DNA of 64,000 nt, taken from Carposina sasakii (Eukaryota; Arthropoda; Insecta; Lepidoptera; Carposinidae). Position 1 is the first letter of the stretch. The number at the start of each line of letters is the position of its first letter. The DNA is taken from positions 3,844,001-3,908,000 of the forward strand of contig CP053155.1 of assembly GCA_014607495.2 (NCBI GenBank). The letters are read 5' to 3'. The translations under genes and the position numbers were made by a program. The notes under the pieces are model-generated. The model saw only the letters and a program-made list of their open reading frames with translations, ran no database searches and was not told the origin of the DNA. Of this stretch, positions 47,801-58,500 are shown in pieces.

Positions 47801-49107
47801 ATGTCTTCTTTAGAATCGACTAAGGAACTCGTGGACGTTCTTGTCACTAATCTTTTACATCCGGCCCCAAACGTGGCTGAAGGATTTCTTTCGTGATCTT
47901 GCAGTAGCTATAGCATTTTGGGAACAAAGCTATGTATTGGTATGTATGTACCTACTAAACTAACTTGGGTATCACTTACCAGAACGGTGTAATCCGCGGC
48001 ACACTCCTGGCATACCGCTTCATGGGCAAAGACCGCGGCGGGCAGGGAGGCACCATCGTCAACACTGCCTCCACCGCCTTCGCCAAGCCTCAGGTGTCCA
48101 CTCCCATCTACACGGCTACTAACTACGCTGTGGTTGGACTTACTAGGTCATATGGGGTAAGTCTGTTACTAGTCCAAAAGAAAAGTATCCGAGATGAAAT
48201 AATTACGCGGCGTAGTATGAACCAATTAATTTGAGACAAGCACGAACCTCTCGATAGTCCGTAGTCACGAACGGAAGTGGTGGACCATGGTTCTTCAAAT
48301 AACTAAATCGAGGCGTGGTGACGTCAATAGAGGGATACACGGAATAAGTCCCCATAAAACTCATAACCTGGACACACTTGTTTTAAAACTAGGTACCTAC
48401 CTACCTACTTCGACAATGAAAATTACCTAACCAAAACCTTTCCTTAGGACCAATACCACGTGAATCTGACAGGAGTACGGAGTATGGTCCTATGTCCAGG
48501 GCTTACTGACACGGGGCTGGTGAAGGAGATCCGCAAACAGCTCATGTCCTCAGATTACGAAGCCGCCTGGCAGAGAGATAACGCCAGCAGCAAGACTCAA
48601 AGGTATGGATTAACATAATTAGGCTCAATCTAAATCGCCACTCTGTCTCATGACATGATAAGACGCGCGAATGGTCGAGACCACAGTTAGAGGGCTTAGT
48701 GTGAGTTGTCACTTCTAACTTGATAGCGTAAAACTAAACTATTCAACCAATCACGTCGTGCCGTTGTTCTCACTTTTATTACATTACGTTATCACGCTAT
48801 GATGTGATTAGTTGGCTGTTTTACGATAACGCGAACGAGTTCGAAGTGAAAACTCGCACTACGCCCTCTGATGGGACCGACGAATTCTCAAGAATGCGAT
48901 GCGCGAGGATTCCTCAAATTTCAGTTACGATATAAAAATAAACCTTATCCCAAGTGGTTTGCTAGATGAATCGGTCTCTGTAATTTCTTTTTATTTTACA
49001 GCACGGAACACGTTGGTCGAGCGTTAATCGATATTCTGTCCAAGGGCCAAAGCGGGTCAGTGTGGATAGTAGAAAACGGCCAGCCTGCGAGAGAGTGGCG
49101 TGGATAA
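41808..49107 (+). CDS. Short-chain dehydrogenase, 15-PGDH-like
   Basis: Six exons join in phase: 41808-41900, 44507-44630, 46357-46463, 47983-48156, 48448-48602 and 49002-49107 (252 residues, a normal classical SDR length). Visible: cofactor-binding TGAAAGIG near residues 12-19, an acidic residue at the end of beta-2 (SLCDIE) that favours NAD over NADP, CDVTDY, INNAGV, NTASTAF with the catalytic serine, the catalytic tyrosine in IYTATNYAVVG, and LCPGLTDTGL. The overall pattern is closest to insect proteins labelled 15-hydroxyprostaglandin dehydrogenase, which oxidise a hydroxyl group with NAD; the real substrate is unknown. The catalytic YxxxK reads Y-T-A-T-N, with AAC at 48121-48123 instead of a lysine codon. 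All introns carry repeats; intron 1 holds an RTE copy and intron 3 holds a minisatellite element. Confidence 0.9.
42591..44274 (+). mobile_element. 5'-truncated RTE-type retrotransposon with internal deletion
   Basis: An open frame from 42616 to 44067 encodes a reverse transcriptase: NNKAPGDDGITSQLLRAGG, FFKKGDKAFLENYRPISLLS, FRKGCSTIDHIHTLRQ, FVDYEKAFDSIETW, QGDVISPKLF and the catalytic LRFADDIVVM. The endonuclease domain is missing (5' truncation). After MTYDAETC the frame jumps at about 44050 into the polyprotein tail (RKVLEWIPRIGKRSVG to [13 protein letters not shown]), so about 300 bases of the normal C-terminal region are deleted. The 3' end is a TGATGATGATG tail. A 13-bp direct repeat AAACTATTTTTTA at 42578-42590 and 44275-44287 is the target duplication. 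It sits in intron 1 of the dehydrogenase. Confidence 0.88.
44842..44999. repeat. Palindromic MITE, family H
   Basis: Termini AAGGTGGGTTCCCACGGTG and TACCTTGGGAACCTACTTT are imperfect inverted repeats. The GC-rich inside repeats GGACGG/CGTCCG motifs (GACGGACGCGCACCAGCCCG, CAGACGCGTCCGTCC). It lies in intron 2 of the dehydrogenase. Confidence 0.65.
45498..46296 (+). repeat. Dispersed element with internal 127-bp minisatellite
   Basis: The head is CTAGTGGACGCCCGCGACTC and the tail is AAATCGGTCCAGTAGTTTTT to TTATAATATTAGTG, the normal ends of a moth dispersed repeat. Between them lie five units of 126-128 bp, each with TTCCCGTGGGAATTTCGGGA (at 45625, 45753, 45879, 46006 and 46134; the last differs by a base or two) and AACATATATGCCC. 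The units at 45879 and 46006 are identical over most of their length, which points to recent expansion. The unit is not a multiple of three, so ORFs over it are chance. Located in intron 2 of the dehydrogenase, about 60 bp before exon 3. Confidence 0.85.
46689..47300 (+). repeat. Second element with internal minisatellite
   Basis: The head is TGACCCGCCCTCGCTTCGCT and the tail is GAAATCGGTCCAGTAGTTTC to TTATAATTTTAGTATAG. The interior has four units with the same TTCCCGTGGGAATTTCGGGA core (46796, 46911, 47026, 47133), spaced 115, 115 and 107 bp. It lacks the AACATATATGCCC block in two units. It lies in intron 3 of the dehydrogenase, about 225 bp after exon 3, so the two arrays flank that exon. 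Confidence 0.8.
48688..48869. repeat. Palindromic MITE, family I
   Basis: Termini AGAGGGCTTAGTGTGAGTTG and AACTCGCACTACGCCCTCT, with inner arms CTAACTTGATAGCGTAAAAC and GTTTTACGATAACGCGAAC, form a long imperfect hairpin. Located in intron 5 of the dehydrogenase. Only copy seen. Confidence 0.75.
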
Positions 49108-49933
49108 GGGATGATGGTTAGCCCCGATAAATCCATGAAGAAAAGATAAAGAAGAGATGCGATAAATGCAGACCGCCATTGTAGACTACAAAGCGCAGTA
49201 TGACACACTGGTTCACATTTCCCTCTCCTGCCATAGTCATCCCTTTCGCCGCGATTACTGTAACCCGCACAAGCAATATTGTTTGTAATGAACCAACATA
49301 GACCATCTCCCTTTTGTTATTCCTTCATGGACAAATCTATCTATCGTATCGGATAGGAACAATCTTTGTATTTATTGCTCATCTCCTAAAAATTTGGGGC
49401 TATTCCCAAAGTTACTGCTAAATCCTTTTAGGTATTAAGACTTTGAAATTGTAAAATAATTATGCCCGAATCTTTTCTATGCAGATTTAATGTGGGTATT
49501 TTAAAATAGAAAACTGCTATTTTTCATCAGTGCTTCACGAATCTTACTTATGAATTTGGTTACATTTTACTCAAAGATTTTGATCTGAAACCTGACACGG
49601 TTGTGTACATATTTTCTCTGATTAAACTTGTAGGATAGTATCCTTGTAAGAGCAGTGTTTATATTTTTTATTGTATATTTTATATAAAAAATGTATAAAC
49701 GTGTATTGTAGTTTGTAAGGTCGCGTACATACGGTGTATTTTATTATTATTTAATCTATGTACGAATGTATTATCCTGTATACAAGTAGGGAGTATGTAT
49801 GGCAGTTTTTAAATGCTGAGGAAGGAAGTTACTAATGTTAAACATTTTGTGGCTGTAACATTTGTATGTTACTCGCACATTACAACTTTTGATGAATCGA
49901 CTGTTTATGCTTTTCAAGTTTGGTGCTTTATTT
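49108..49933. other. Dehydrogenase 3' region
   Basis: The 3' untranslated region of the dehydrogenase should occupy the first part; an ATTAAA near 49621 is a possible poly(A) signal. No other coding sequence is recognisable. Confidence 0.4.
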
Positions 49934-51144
49934 CGTTTAGGCGCATCCCAAGTGCACAAAGTCAAAAGAGCAAAATTTCAATAGCGCAAAATGTCAAAGG
50001 CGCATAATGTCAAAAATCCTACTTATGAAATCATTGCGTTGTCAATTTTAGTAACAATCAGCAGCAAGTTTTGATTACCCCACATGCTCGCCTACATAAA
50101 TGGATACCGACGATATATGCTTAAAACTTGGCGGGGCAAGTAGTCCCTTTTCTTTAAAAGTGAAATTAATTGAAAACTACAACATCACATGACTACCATG
50201 CATAATTTACTTGTTACTTTTAAGGCCCAATTTACACCGCCGCGGAATGGAACGGAAGCTACTTTTTGCTACGTAATCGTATATATCATAATGAACTTTA
50301 CACACAAATTAAATACGACCCAAAAAATTGGACGCGCGTCTTCCGCGGAATCCTCGCGCATTCTTGAAAATTCTCCGGTGATTTGACGTATCGGAATTTG
50401 GAAATTGACTCTGATGATATAAAGTTCATTATGCTATATACGATTTCGTTGCAAAAAGTCGGTTCTGTTCCATTCCGCGGCGGTGTAAATTGAGCCTGAG
50501 GGTTCTACCTCGCAACGTAAAAACGGAACCCTTATCAACGGATCACTTTGTTGTCCGTCCGTTCCGTCTGTCTGTCAAGACCCTTTTTGTCAGGAACGCG
50601 TGGAGGTATTAGGCTGAAATTTACTAAAATTGAATGAAATACGCAAATCTACTGTCACTAGGAACTGTGGAAAAATCAAACTTCTAAGCCAACGTAATCA
50701 AAAGATACAGCCGTTTATGTTGCAAATTTCCGCATATTTTCTATACTCGCAAGAGAATCAAGACCTACAGGGTAGGTACTTCCCGTTAACTCAGTATCTT
50801 GAAATTTGGTAAGAAGCAACGACATATAGCACAGATAAAGGAAACATTGCGAAAACATTTCTACGCCGCGGAGAAAAGTACATCGTCTGCGTAAGCTATT
50901 AATTGTCACTAAAGCAACAGCAAAGTGGGGGAGACTGGGATATTAAAATGTCCCCTGCAGCCGTGACACTTGGGACAACTGGAAGATTGTCATAAAAAAT
51001 CCGATTTTTTCCTCCAAGGGGACAAGCGCCAGAGGGACTGGGATACACCCGGATCTTTCGACATTGTGCGCTATTGACTATGTGCGCTTTTGACGATTTG
51101 CGATCGTTTGTCATTTTTCGCTTTTGACCTTATGCGCCTAAACG
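49934..51144. mobile_element. Non-autonomous DNA transposon, 1.2 kb, 8-bp TSD
   Basis: Perfect 13-bp inverted termini CGTTTAGGCGCAT (49934-49946) and ATGCGCCTAAACG (51132-51144) are flanked by a perfect 8-bp direct repeat CTTTATTT (49926-49933 and 51145-51152). Subterminal regions repeat AGCGCAAAATGTCAAA-like motifs at both ends in inverted orientation. An 8-bp duplication is usual for hAT and P superfamilies, but the termini do not match the common hAT start. No transposase frame remains. The inside carries a nested palindromic element (50224-50496) and a segment near 50520-50590 (AACGGAACCCTTATCAACGG) that is a common moth repeat. Confidence 0.8.
50224..50496. repeat. Palindromic MITE, family K, nested
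   Basis: Termini GGCCCAATTTACACCGCCGC and GCGGCGGTGTAAATTGAGCC are inverted repeats with one mismatch, extending inward through GGAATGGAAC and TAATCGTATATATCATAATG. It is entirely inside the element 49934-51144 and therefore younger than it, or captured with it. Confidence 0.8.
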
Positions 51145-51222
51145 CTTTATTTTTATCATTAATTGATAAATATGTAAGTTTGTTAAAGTCCTAAATGATT
51201 TTGCAAAGATTGTTACAATAAC

Positions 51223-51228
51223 TTTATT
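51223..51228 (-). terminator. Candidate poly(A) signal of trailer hitch
   Basis: AATAAA on the minus strand lies about 1.35 kb after the presumed stop codon of the LSM14/trailer hitch gene. The stretch between (51229-52581) has no other gene and would be a long 3' untranslated region. It is the first canonical signal I noticed, not proven to be used. Confidence 0.4.
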
Positions 51229-52581
51229 GAGTGATGATTTGAGACAATGGTTTTTATTTGCAAATAAAAATGAAGAAATAATGCAATGTGTTTCTTGAAA
51301 TAAAAGTTCAGATTAGGAAGATTTGTAGTAAATGTATATTTCCATATTTTAATACAATCACCAGGTACAGTTTTTGAGTTACCGATTTACAATTACAACA
51401 TTTGTCAAAAGTATCTTTCAGCATGTACACATCAATGAAAAGGACTTGCCAACAAATTGAATATCAAAATATATTTTACGACAAATGATTCCAATGTTAA
51501 GAGAAAATAATTTTGTCCTTTGCTGGAACTCTCAAGATACATACTATATTTTTTAACTTTTGGATCACTTTTTAAATTCTGGCTCCAATCAAAATGGTCG
51601 CGCAGACTGCTCCCAACTCTATACATTCACTATAAATTTACTTGTGTCCAAAGAAAATGCACAGCCTGCACTACCACTAGATAACAACCAGCAGTCCCAC
51701 TATCACATTTATTTATCCTATAAACTAACAATAGTCATCCAATTCAATAAAAATTAAGGGCTAGAATACCTTTAAGTAACCACAAAACTGCTAACAAAAA
51801 TATTGGAAACTGCTCTGACCTGCAGAACCTACTTACTGAAAGGCTCACAAGCAATGCCCCTACTGCAACACTCTAGCAGGACTGCTGTTCCTGTCTCTAT
51901 CATTGCTAGTTAAATAAAGAGATATGCAATGACACAGTTAAAATTACGAAAACATGTTCACATTAATCTATATTCAGTTACAACTTTAATAGGCACAAAC
52001 TGCGCATAATAGATGAGAAGCCTTAGGAAAATATATCTTTAATTCATTGGGCATGACATAAATAAAGTTTCAATTATACTATGCAGGGCCTACTATAGCC
52101 TCGATAAAATTTACAAGTGAAGGAGGCATTACATGGCTTATTGATTCACTCACCTTAACTAAAACATTGACATCCTGTATCACATAATTTATAGCCTAAT
52201 ATCAATTTCATCGGTTGACTTGTGACAACAAATTTAAGTTGAAGATGCCAATGCCTGCCCTTCAGTGATGCAATCACGCATTCCTATACTTACATTAGTC
52301 TAAAGAGAACGCGGACCGGCGTATGCATGCTTACGGGAACTTGCTTCTTCATCTTCCATTACTGGATACAACACAATCACACCAAAACAATGTCCATCAA
52401 ATACTATCCACAATGCTTTAAACTTCCCGCAAAGACATTCATTACTTTTAAATTGATTATTACAATAAAAACATTTTCTTCAATCACTGACATACACTTT
52501 TCCGTTACTTTTTTCATTTTGATTAGTCCTCGCAATAATAAATTAAGATTCAGTGTACTCCCCGCGTCATGGTTCGTTCTT
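51229..52581 (-). other. Probable 3' UTR of trailer hitch
   Basis: The stretch is AT-rich, without conserved coding frames and without the MITEs and SINEs that litter the introns. That fits a long 3' untranslated region. The ORFs in both strands here are short and unlike known proteins. Confidence 0.4.
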
Positions 52582-55500
52582 CTATTGTGCTGCAAACAGA
52601 AAACAAGTAATAAATAAACTTGACCATGCTATTCTAGTAAAACCCCACCACAAAATACCACAGGAGGGAAAATTACAACTTAAAGAATTGGTCATTGTCC
52701 CAGCCTGGACTTCCAGGACTGATCGAAAATAGGATTGCCAGGCGTTGGATAAAGCTGGACATAGTTAGCCTTTTTGATTGCGTGTCTGGTCAAAATAAAT
52801 GGCTTGGTCACTTTTGTTAGGCTATATATAAGTACATATTTGTTTGGCATGCTCTAGAGCCTAAACAGACACTGAAAATGACACTGGGCAAATATTTTTC
52901 TTTTTTCTTTAAGTAAATGAGGTTATCTTAGTAATATTATAAACGCGAAAGTTTGTGAGTATGGATGGATGGATGTTTGTTACTCTTTCACGTAAAAACG
53001 GCTGGAGCGATTTTAATAAAATTTGGTATGGAGTTAGCCAGACACCCTGGATTAACACATAGGCTACTTTTTATCCCGGAAGGAAAATATTTTTAACCCG
53101 GATAATTTCGACATTTTGTTTTTCCTGCAGTCTACGCGTTGTATATCTCAACTAGACCCTCAAAATTGGTCAGAAGTGGCACCATGTGGTTCTATCGGCC
53201 CTTGGTGCTCTGCCTACCCCGTAAGGGATAAAGGTGTGATAATATGTATATGTACGCGGACGAAGTCGCGGGCGTCCACTAGTTAGAGATACATTTCGTT
53301 CCTGCGAGCCGCGCTTGCTCTTTACTAATTTGTCAGGCTAAATCGGCTGATCCTTGCTTGCCGACCTGGCAACCCTAAATCATGCCCATAAGAGTTAGGG
53401 TCAAGCAAGACAGACCTATCAACACACGATGTCTCGACACGTCGGGAATATATGACGCGTGGGGTGTAGCTTTTGTGTCTCTGACCATATAAAATGTATG
53501 GTTTGATATGCACGGACACACGTGACGTGGCGTCGGACATTAATAGTCTGTTTCGAGTAGTACTGAAACGCGTAGTGTTAATAGTCTGTCCCCAGTGACA
53601 GTCGTCATGTGATGCCCACTAGATAACCCACCTGCCTGCGGCTGCGGCGCGGGTTGCGCACGCGGCTGGCGCGGCGGCGCGCGGCCTCGGCCGCGTCCCG
53701 TCCGCCAACTGCCGAAGTACTGCATGCTGTGGGGAAGGGAGTGTTATAGTTAGGGTACACATAGCAGAATGGAGCGAGTAAATTCGCCGCTGGAGGCGCT
53801 GGTGTAGCATGGTTTTTTTCTTTAGTTTATCCTGAACCGAAAGAGCGTCCGGGCCTTTATCTTAAAAAAAAAAAAGGAATCGACTACTGTAGCCAGAGAC
53901 ACTCAACTATGTGCCGCCAACTACGTGCTTGCATTCTTTAGTTTCCTATACACGTTGGTAGACACACAATAGCTAACATAGTGCATCTATCTACCTAGAG
54001 TACGAACATGGCACTCACTTGCTGTGCGCCTGCGGCGGCGCGCGGTGGTGCCAGGCGGGACGGCCGCGCCACGCGCCGCGCCTCGCCGACGCCACGCCGA
54101 ACGTCTCCGAGTTCAGCTTGCGCTCCGTGCGCCAGTCCGTGCGCTGGCTGCGCCCCTTCGACCTGCAAGCGTGCCCGGCTTTAGTTTACATAACTCTTAC
54201 TGCAGCCCTTTAACCTACAAGGAAGTGTGCCCCGCTAGAATTGACTGTGGCCCTTCAAAGTTAATGGATGTGTGTCCCTACTTTAGTACAGCTAAGAGTA
54301 CTCGACGCGGCCCTTCAACGTTGTTTCGCGCTGCTTGTTTTGGAAAAAGTAGAAATTAGAAAGAAAGGTACACACATTTTATTTCAGCACTGTACAACAT
54401 CACTGACTGAATGCAAGTTAAAATATCAAACAATACACAACTTGTTTTGCTAACGCAACCATTGTACTAGTAGAACAAAGTAAAAGAACAATGTTGAGCT
54501 CACACCATCAATGTAGCAAACCTCGGAGTCGCCCACAACTTTATTTTGCGTATTTTCTTCTTCTATCGCGCCTCGGTTGAGTCAGTCATTGCTGCAAAAC
54601 AACTTTCAAGCAAATAGTCTTACCTTTCGACAGCTTCACAAGAGATGTTATCGAAGAAGCTCTTGGCCTTGTCGTAGCCCATGAAGTTGTTGCCGTCTTC
54701 GTCCAGCTCAGGCTCACCAGCACCCGTCTCGTTGCCCGAGTCATCTTTCTTGTCCACCTCCACTGGAGGAGCAGTTTCGTCCGCTTGTTCTGGCTGAGAA
54801 AGGAAATACAACACCATTTATTATGGGTTTTACTACATACTGGATACACAAATAATAAATGGTATGTTATGACTCCATTAGATGTTGGATTTCAGCCCTC
54901 CTAGCATGAACACGCATCGTGAATATCGTATCGTACGATATCGTATCGTCTCTATACAAAATTCAACATGGCGGCTATATTTATCGTATTTTTCGACAGG
55001 CTAAATGTCTAAATCGGTTTATCATATCGTGTTTCGCAAGTCATGCTACTAGAGCTGGAGGTCATTCATAAACACAGTGAATTCATCTTGCCTATACTGA
55101 TACTAAACAGGGCAACTCTTAGGGCAATGTGATCTTAAAATATTGAATTGTATCAAGTTGGCGAAACATATGTCGATTAAAATTTTAATTGGTTTTCGGA
55201 TTAGCAGCTATGTATTTATGGTTGCATGCTAGGTGCTTGGATCTGGCTTCTCGTTGCGACTGTAGTGTCTTGTGTTCGTGATCATGAGTAGGCAGATCCG
55301 AGGGTCAGCGGAGGGTATAGGGTCCCGGTGGCGGGCGATCCTTCTCTTAATAGGAGATTTGAACTTCCGAATAGTGACGCCTGATACAATTCAATATTAC
55401 TCAAAATTGTTTACTCTGAAACGTAAGTAGATATTGAAACTATTAAGTCTGGAATACTAGGGGCCTAACTTATTAAAAAAATTGTAAGCATTATTAACAC

Positions 55501-58500
55501 TTATTTAACAGATGTTCAAAACATTTTTCTGTCAAATGTCGTGCTTAAAGTTGCTAAGACGATTTTTAAGTAAAGCCCTAAATCTTTAATATAAAAGGCT
55601 TACTCACCACCACAGGTTTCTCGTCTTCAATCTTGGTCTTGGCAAGTTGGGTCCTAAGCTCCTCAAACTCGGTGTTGGCTTGCTCAAAGTCATAGTCATT
55701 GTCGAACTTGAGGGTGTTCTTATTGCGGGGGACGAAGCCACGGCCGCGGCCGCGTCCCCGGCCCCTCCAGCCGCCTCCGCCGCGGTTGTTGTAGCCCTGG
55801 CCTGAAATAGACACTGCTGCTTGGAATAAGTGAAGAGGGAAAACTACCTACTAATAGGCCCTTTCATCTGAGTCGTTACGGTAAGCACACCTCCGCTGCG
55901 AAACTGTAATAATATCGCCATATCTTGTCCCTTAATAGAAGAGGAACACGCCAGCGACACTTTCCCGTCCAGTTCCGGTATTTAAACCGGACTTGATTGC
56001 AGTACATATTCATCCAGCGGTTTCGCTACTAGTATTTTGTAGCGGAGGTATGCTATGGGCGTTATATAAGCTACTTACTTTACTAATATAGCATTTTTAT
56101 TAATTGAATCTGGTATGAAGCAAGATATAATGGTTTTAAAGGACATTGTCCTACTAGGCATCAGATTAGTATTCTGCAAAGAAGTGCCTCCCATTTATCT
56201 AGTAAAATCTCATTACCAGAAAATAGATAGATAGGTACTTTTTGTCATATATTTGCTGTAATTTATAACTCATCAATCATAATAAAATTCATAGTAGGGC
56301 AAAGCTTGTCAATGCTACAAACTTACCAGCCTGATGAGCCTGGTGCATCAGAGGATGGCCCTGATTATGATGTTGCTGGTTGTGGTGCAGCTGGTTATGA
56401 TGCGGCTGGTGATGCGGCTGGTTATGCGGCTGGTTGTTCTGCTGGTTGTGCTGCTGGTTGTGCTGCTGGTTGTGCGGCTGGTTATGCTGCGCCTGCGCCG
56501 GCTGGACGTTGCCGCCGCCGCTGGGCAGTCGCTGTCGCGTGCGCGAGGTGGGACGATGCCGCGCCTGCTTGGTCTGCGCGCCACCACTCCCGCGTCGATC
56601 TCCGTGCGCCCGCGTTACTTGCCGCGCCCGCCTGCTGACGTTTCACCATGGTTAGTTAGGTACCGTGTTATTACAAAAGAAAGTAAGAATACTTTGTTTC
56701 TCTCTTTTTTTTATAATTTAGTTAGTCTCGTAGAATTAGTTTCATTGCACATGTTACCCTGTGTTTGTAATATTTCTCTTTACTTGCTTGGCTTGCTGGA
56801 AGAGATCTCTTGTAGAGATAAGCTTGCCATTGTACATGCATCTCTTCTTTTATCTTGTAAGTTGTATTTTTTGTGTATGTGCAATAAAGAATAATTATAT
56901 TTAGGTTAAACATTGCTCAAATTTGGGAGATTTTCCATAATTTTGCTGTTTAATGAAATTTATAACGCATTCACTGCCACTGATTACGTTGAGTCTTCTT
57001 GGCTTTCTATTCGCTTATTGGCGTCCTCACACTAAGTGTTGAACTGATGTCGGCATGCTTAGAAAATCTGCCATCAGCGAATGTGTTAAACAATGCCTAA
57101 CTTTAGACAGGGTTCTGTAAATAAGGTGTGTAGTTTGAATGCTACTCCTGATAATGCATTGTTAGAAATCTCTTGTATTGACGGGCATGTTGCCACACAT
57201 TAAGAAACAAAACTATAACTCGAAACTATTTAAGTGCAATATGATTCTATTTCAAACTTTGAATTGAGATAATTTCCTTGGGATTGAGGCCTTTTACTTC
57301 CAGGTACTACCTGGTACCATTAGTAAAATACCAGCAGATCTTCATACAAATAAATAAAAAAATGTAGATATTAGACCAATACCGAAAAACCAACACAATA
57401 CATTATATTGAATAAATTTTGTGGACTATGAATAAGGCAATTGCAATGCTGTAAAATATAAGATTATTAACAAATAGATATATTACCTGCGTGCCTTGAT
57501 CAGAAGTAGGACTCTTCCTGTGGCCTCCCATGGCCGGAGTTCCGGAGCGGGAAGCATTCTGCTGAGAGCTTCCCCCACCAATAAGGTCCAGCATGGAACC
57601 TAGAGGATTGTCTAATTTACTTTGAATATATTAACACTGAAAGATGTTTATTATACAAAAATAAGTAATTAAGTTGATTTTCTACGATTCTCAAAATGTT
57701 TCTTATAAGCTTTGTCAAGGTGTAGGTTGTAGAAAGACTTATTAAATTAAAAATAACTTGTATGTGGGAAAATGTATGAACTACATTTAACAGAAATTTT
57801 TTTGGGTAGTAATGTATAAAATCCAAATAAATTACAGAAACACAGACATGTAACAAAACTAAAATAAAGTGGCACAAATTGCTACAAGCAGAGATGAATA
57901 GACAATATGTGATGAACTCAATATAGTAATAATAATAAAAAAAAGAGATGGTAAAATTCGTCATCCGAGTAATTGACCCGGTGGCTCAGTGGTAAGAGCT
58001 CTGGCAGGGAATGCAGAGGTCGTGGGTTCGATTCCCACCCGGGTGAGGAATTTTTTCCATTTCTTTATTAATAATTTTATAGTAATAGTGACCAATTTGT
58101 ACATATTTCCAACTAATACGATAATATTTACAAGCAACAGACCAAGGAAACACTGCAATATGATGATGCAGATTGCGATTTTCAGTTTCTTATTAGTAGA
58201 CCAACCAGCATTAGTATTTTTAGACTTTTAGTTTGGAAATAATTTTAAGTTATAGGACAAAGAGTATGTTATTCTTGTCAAAGTAAAGTGGTTAGTATTC
58301 CATTAGTTAGATTATGAGAAATTGTTAATAAGATGATAATGTTAGTTAAGTATTGTAGATAAATAAATAATAAAATACATAAATTCAAGTTGCATTATAT
58401 GTTATGACATTATGAAGTTATTTTAGTCAATGTATGCATTAAATTGTGTTACAGAGGGTAGATTTATAAATATAATGTTCTCACTACAACTACCTGTTAG

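Noticed and set aside
56334..56894. 186-codon plus-strand ORF with Val/Met/Leu repeats
   Set aside because: It is the antisense of the trailer hitch His/Asn/Gln tract; the repeats are a shadow of that tract. The adjoining 56306-56638 frame is also a shadow.
57958..58060. tRNA gene (also 15545-15610, 18690-18780, 39585-39620)
   Set aside because: The B-box is good, but acceptor and anticodon stems do not form, and near-identical copies with shared non-tRNA flanks show that they are SINEs.
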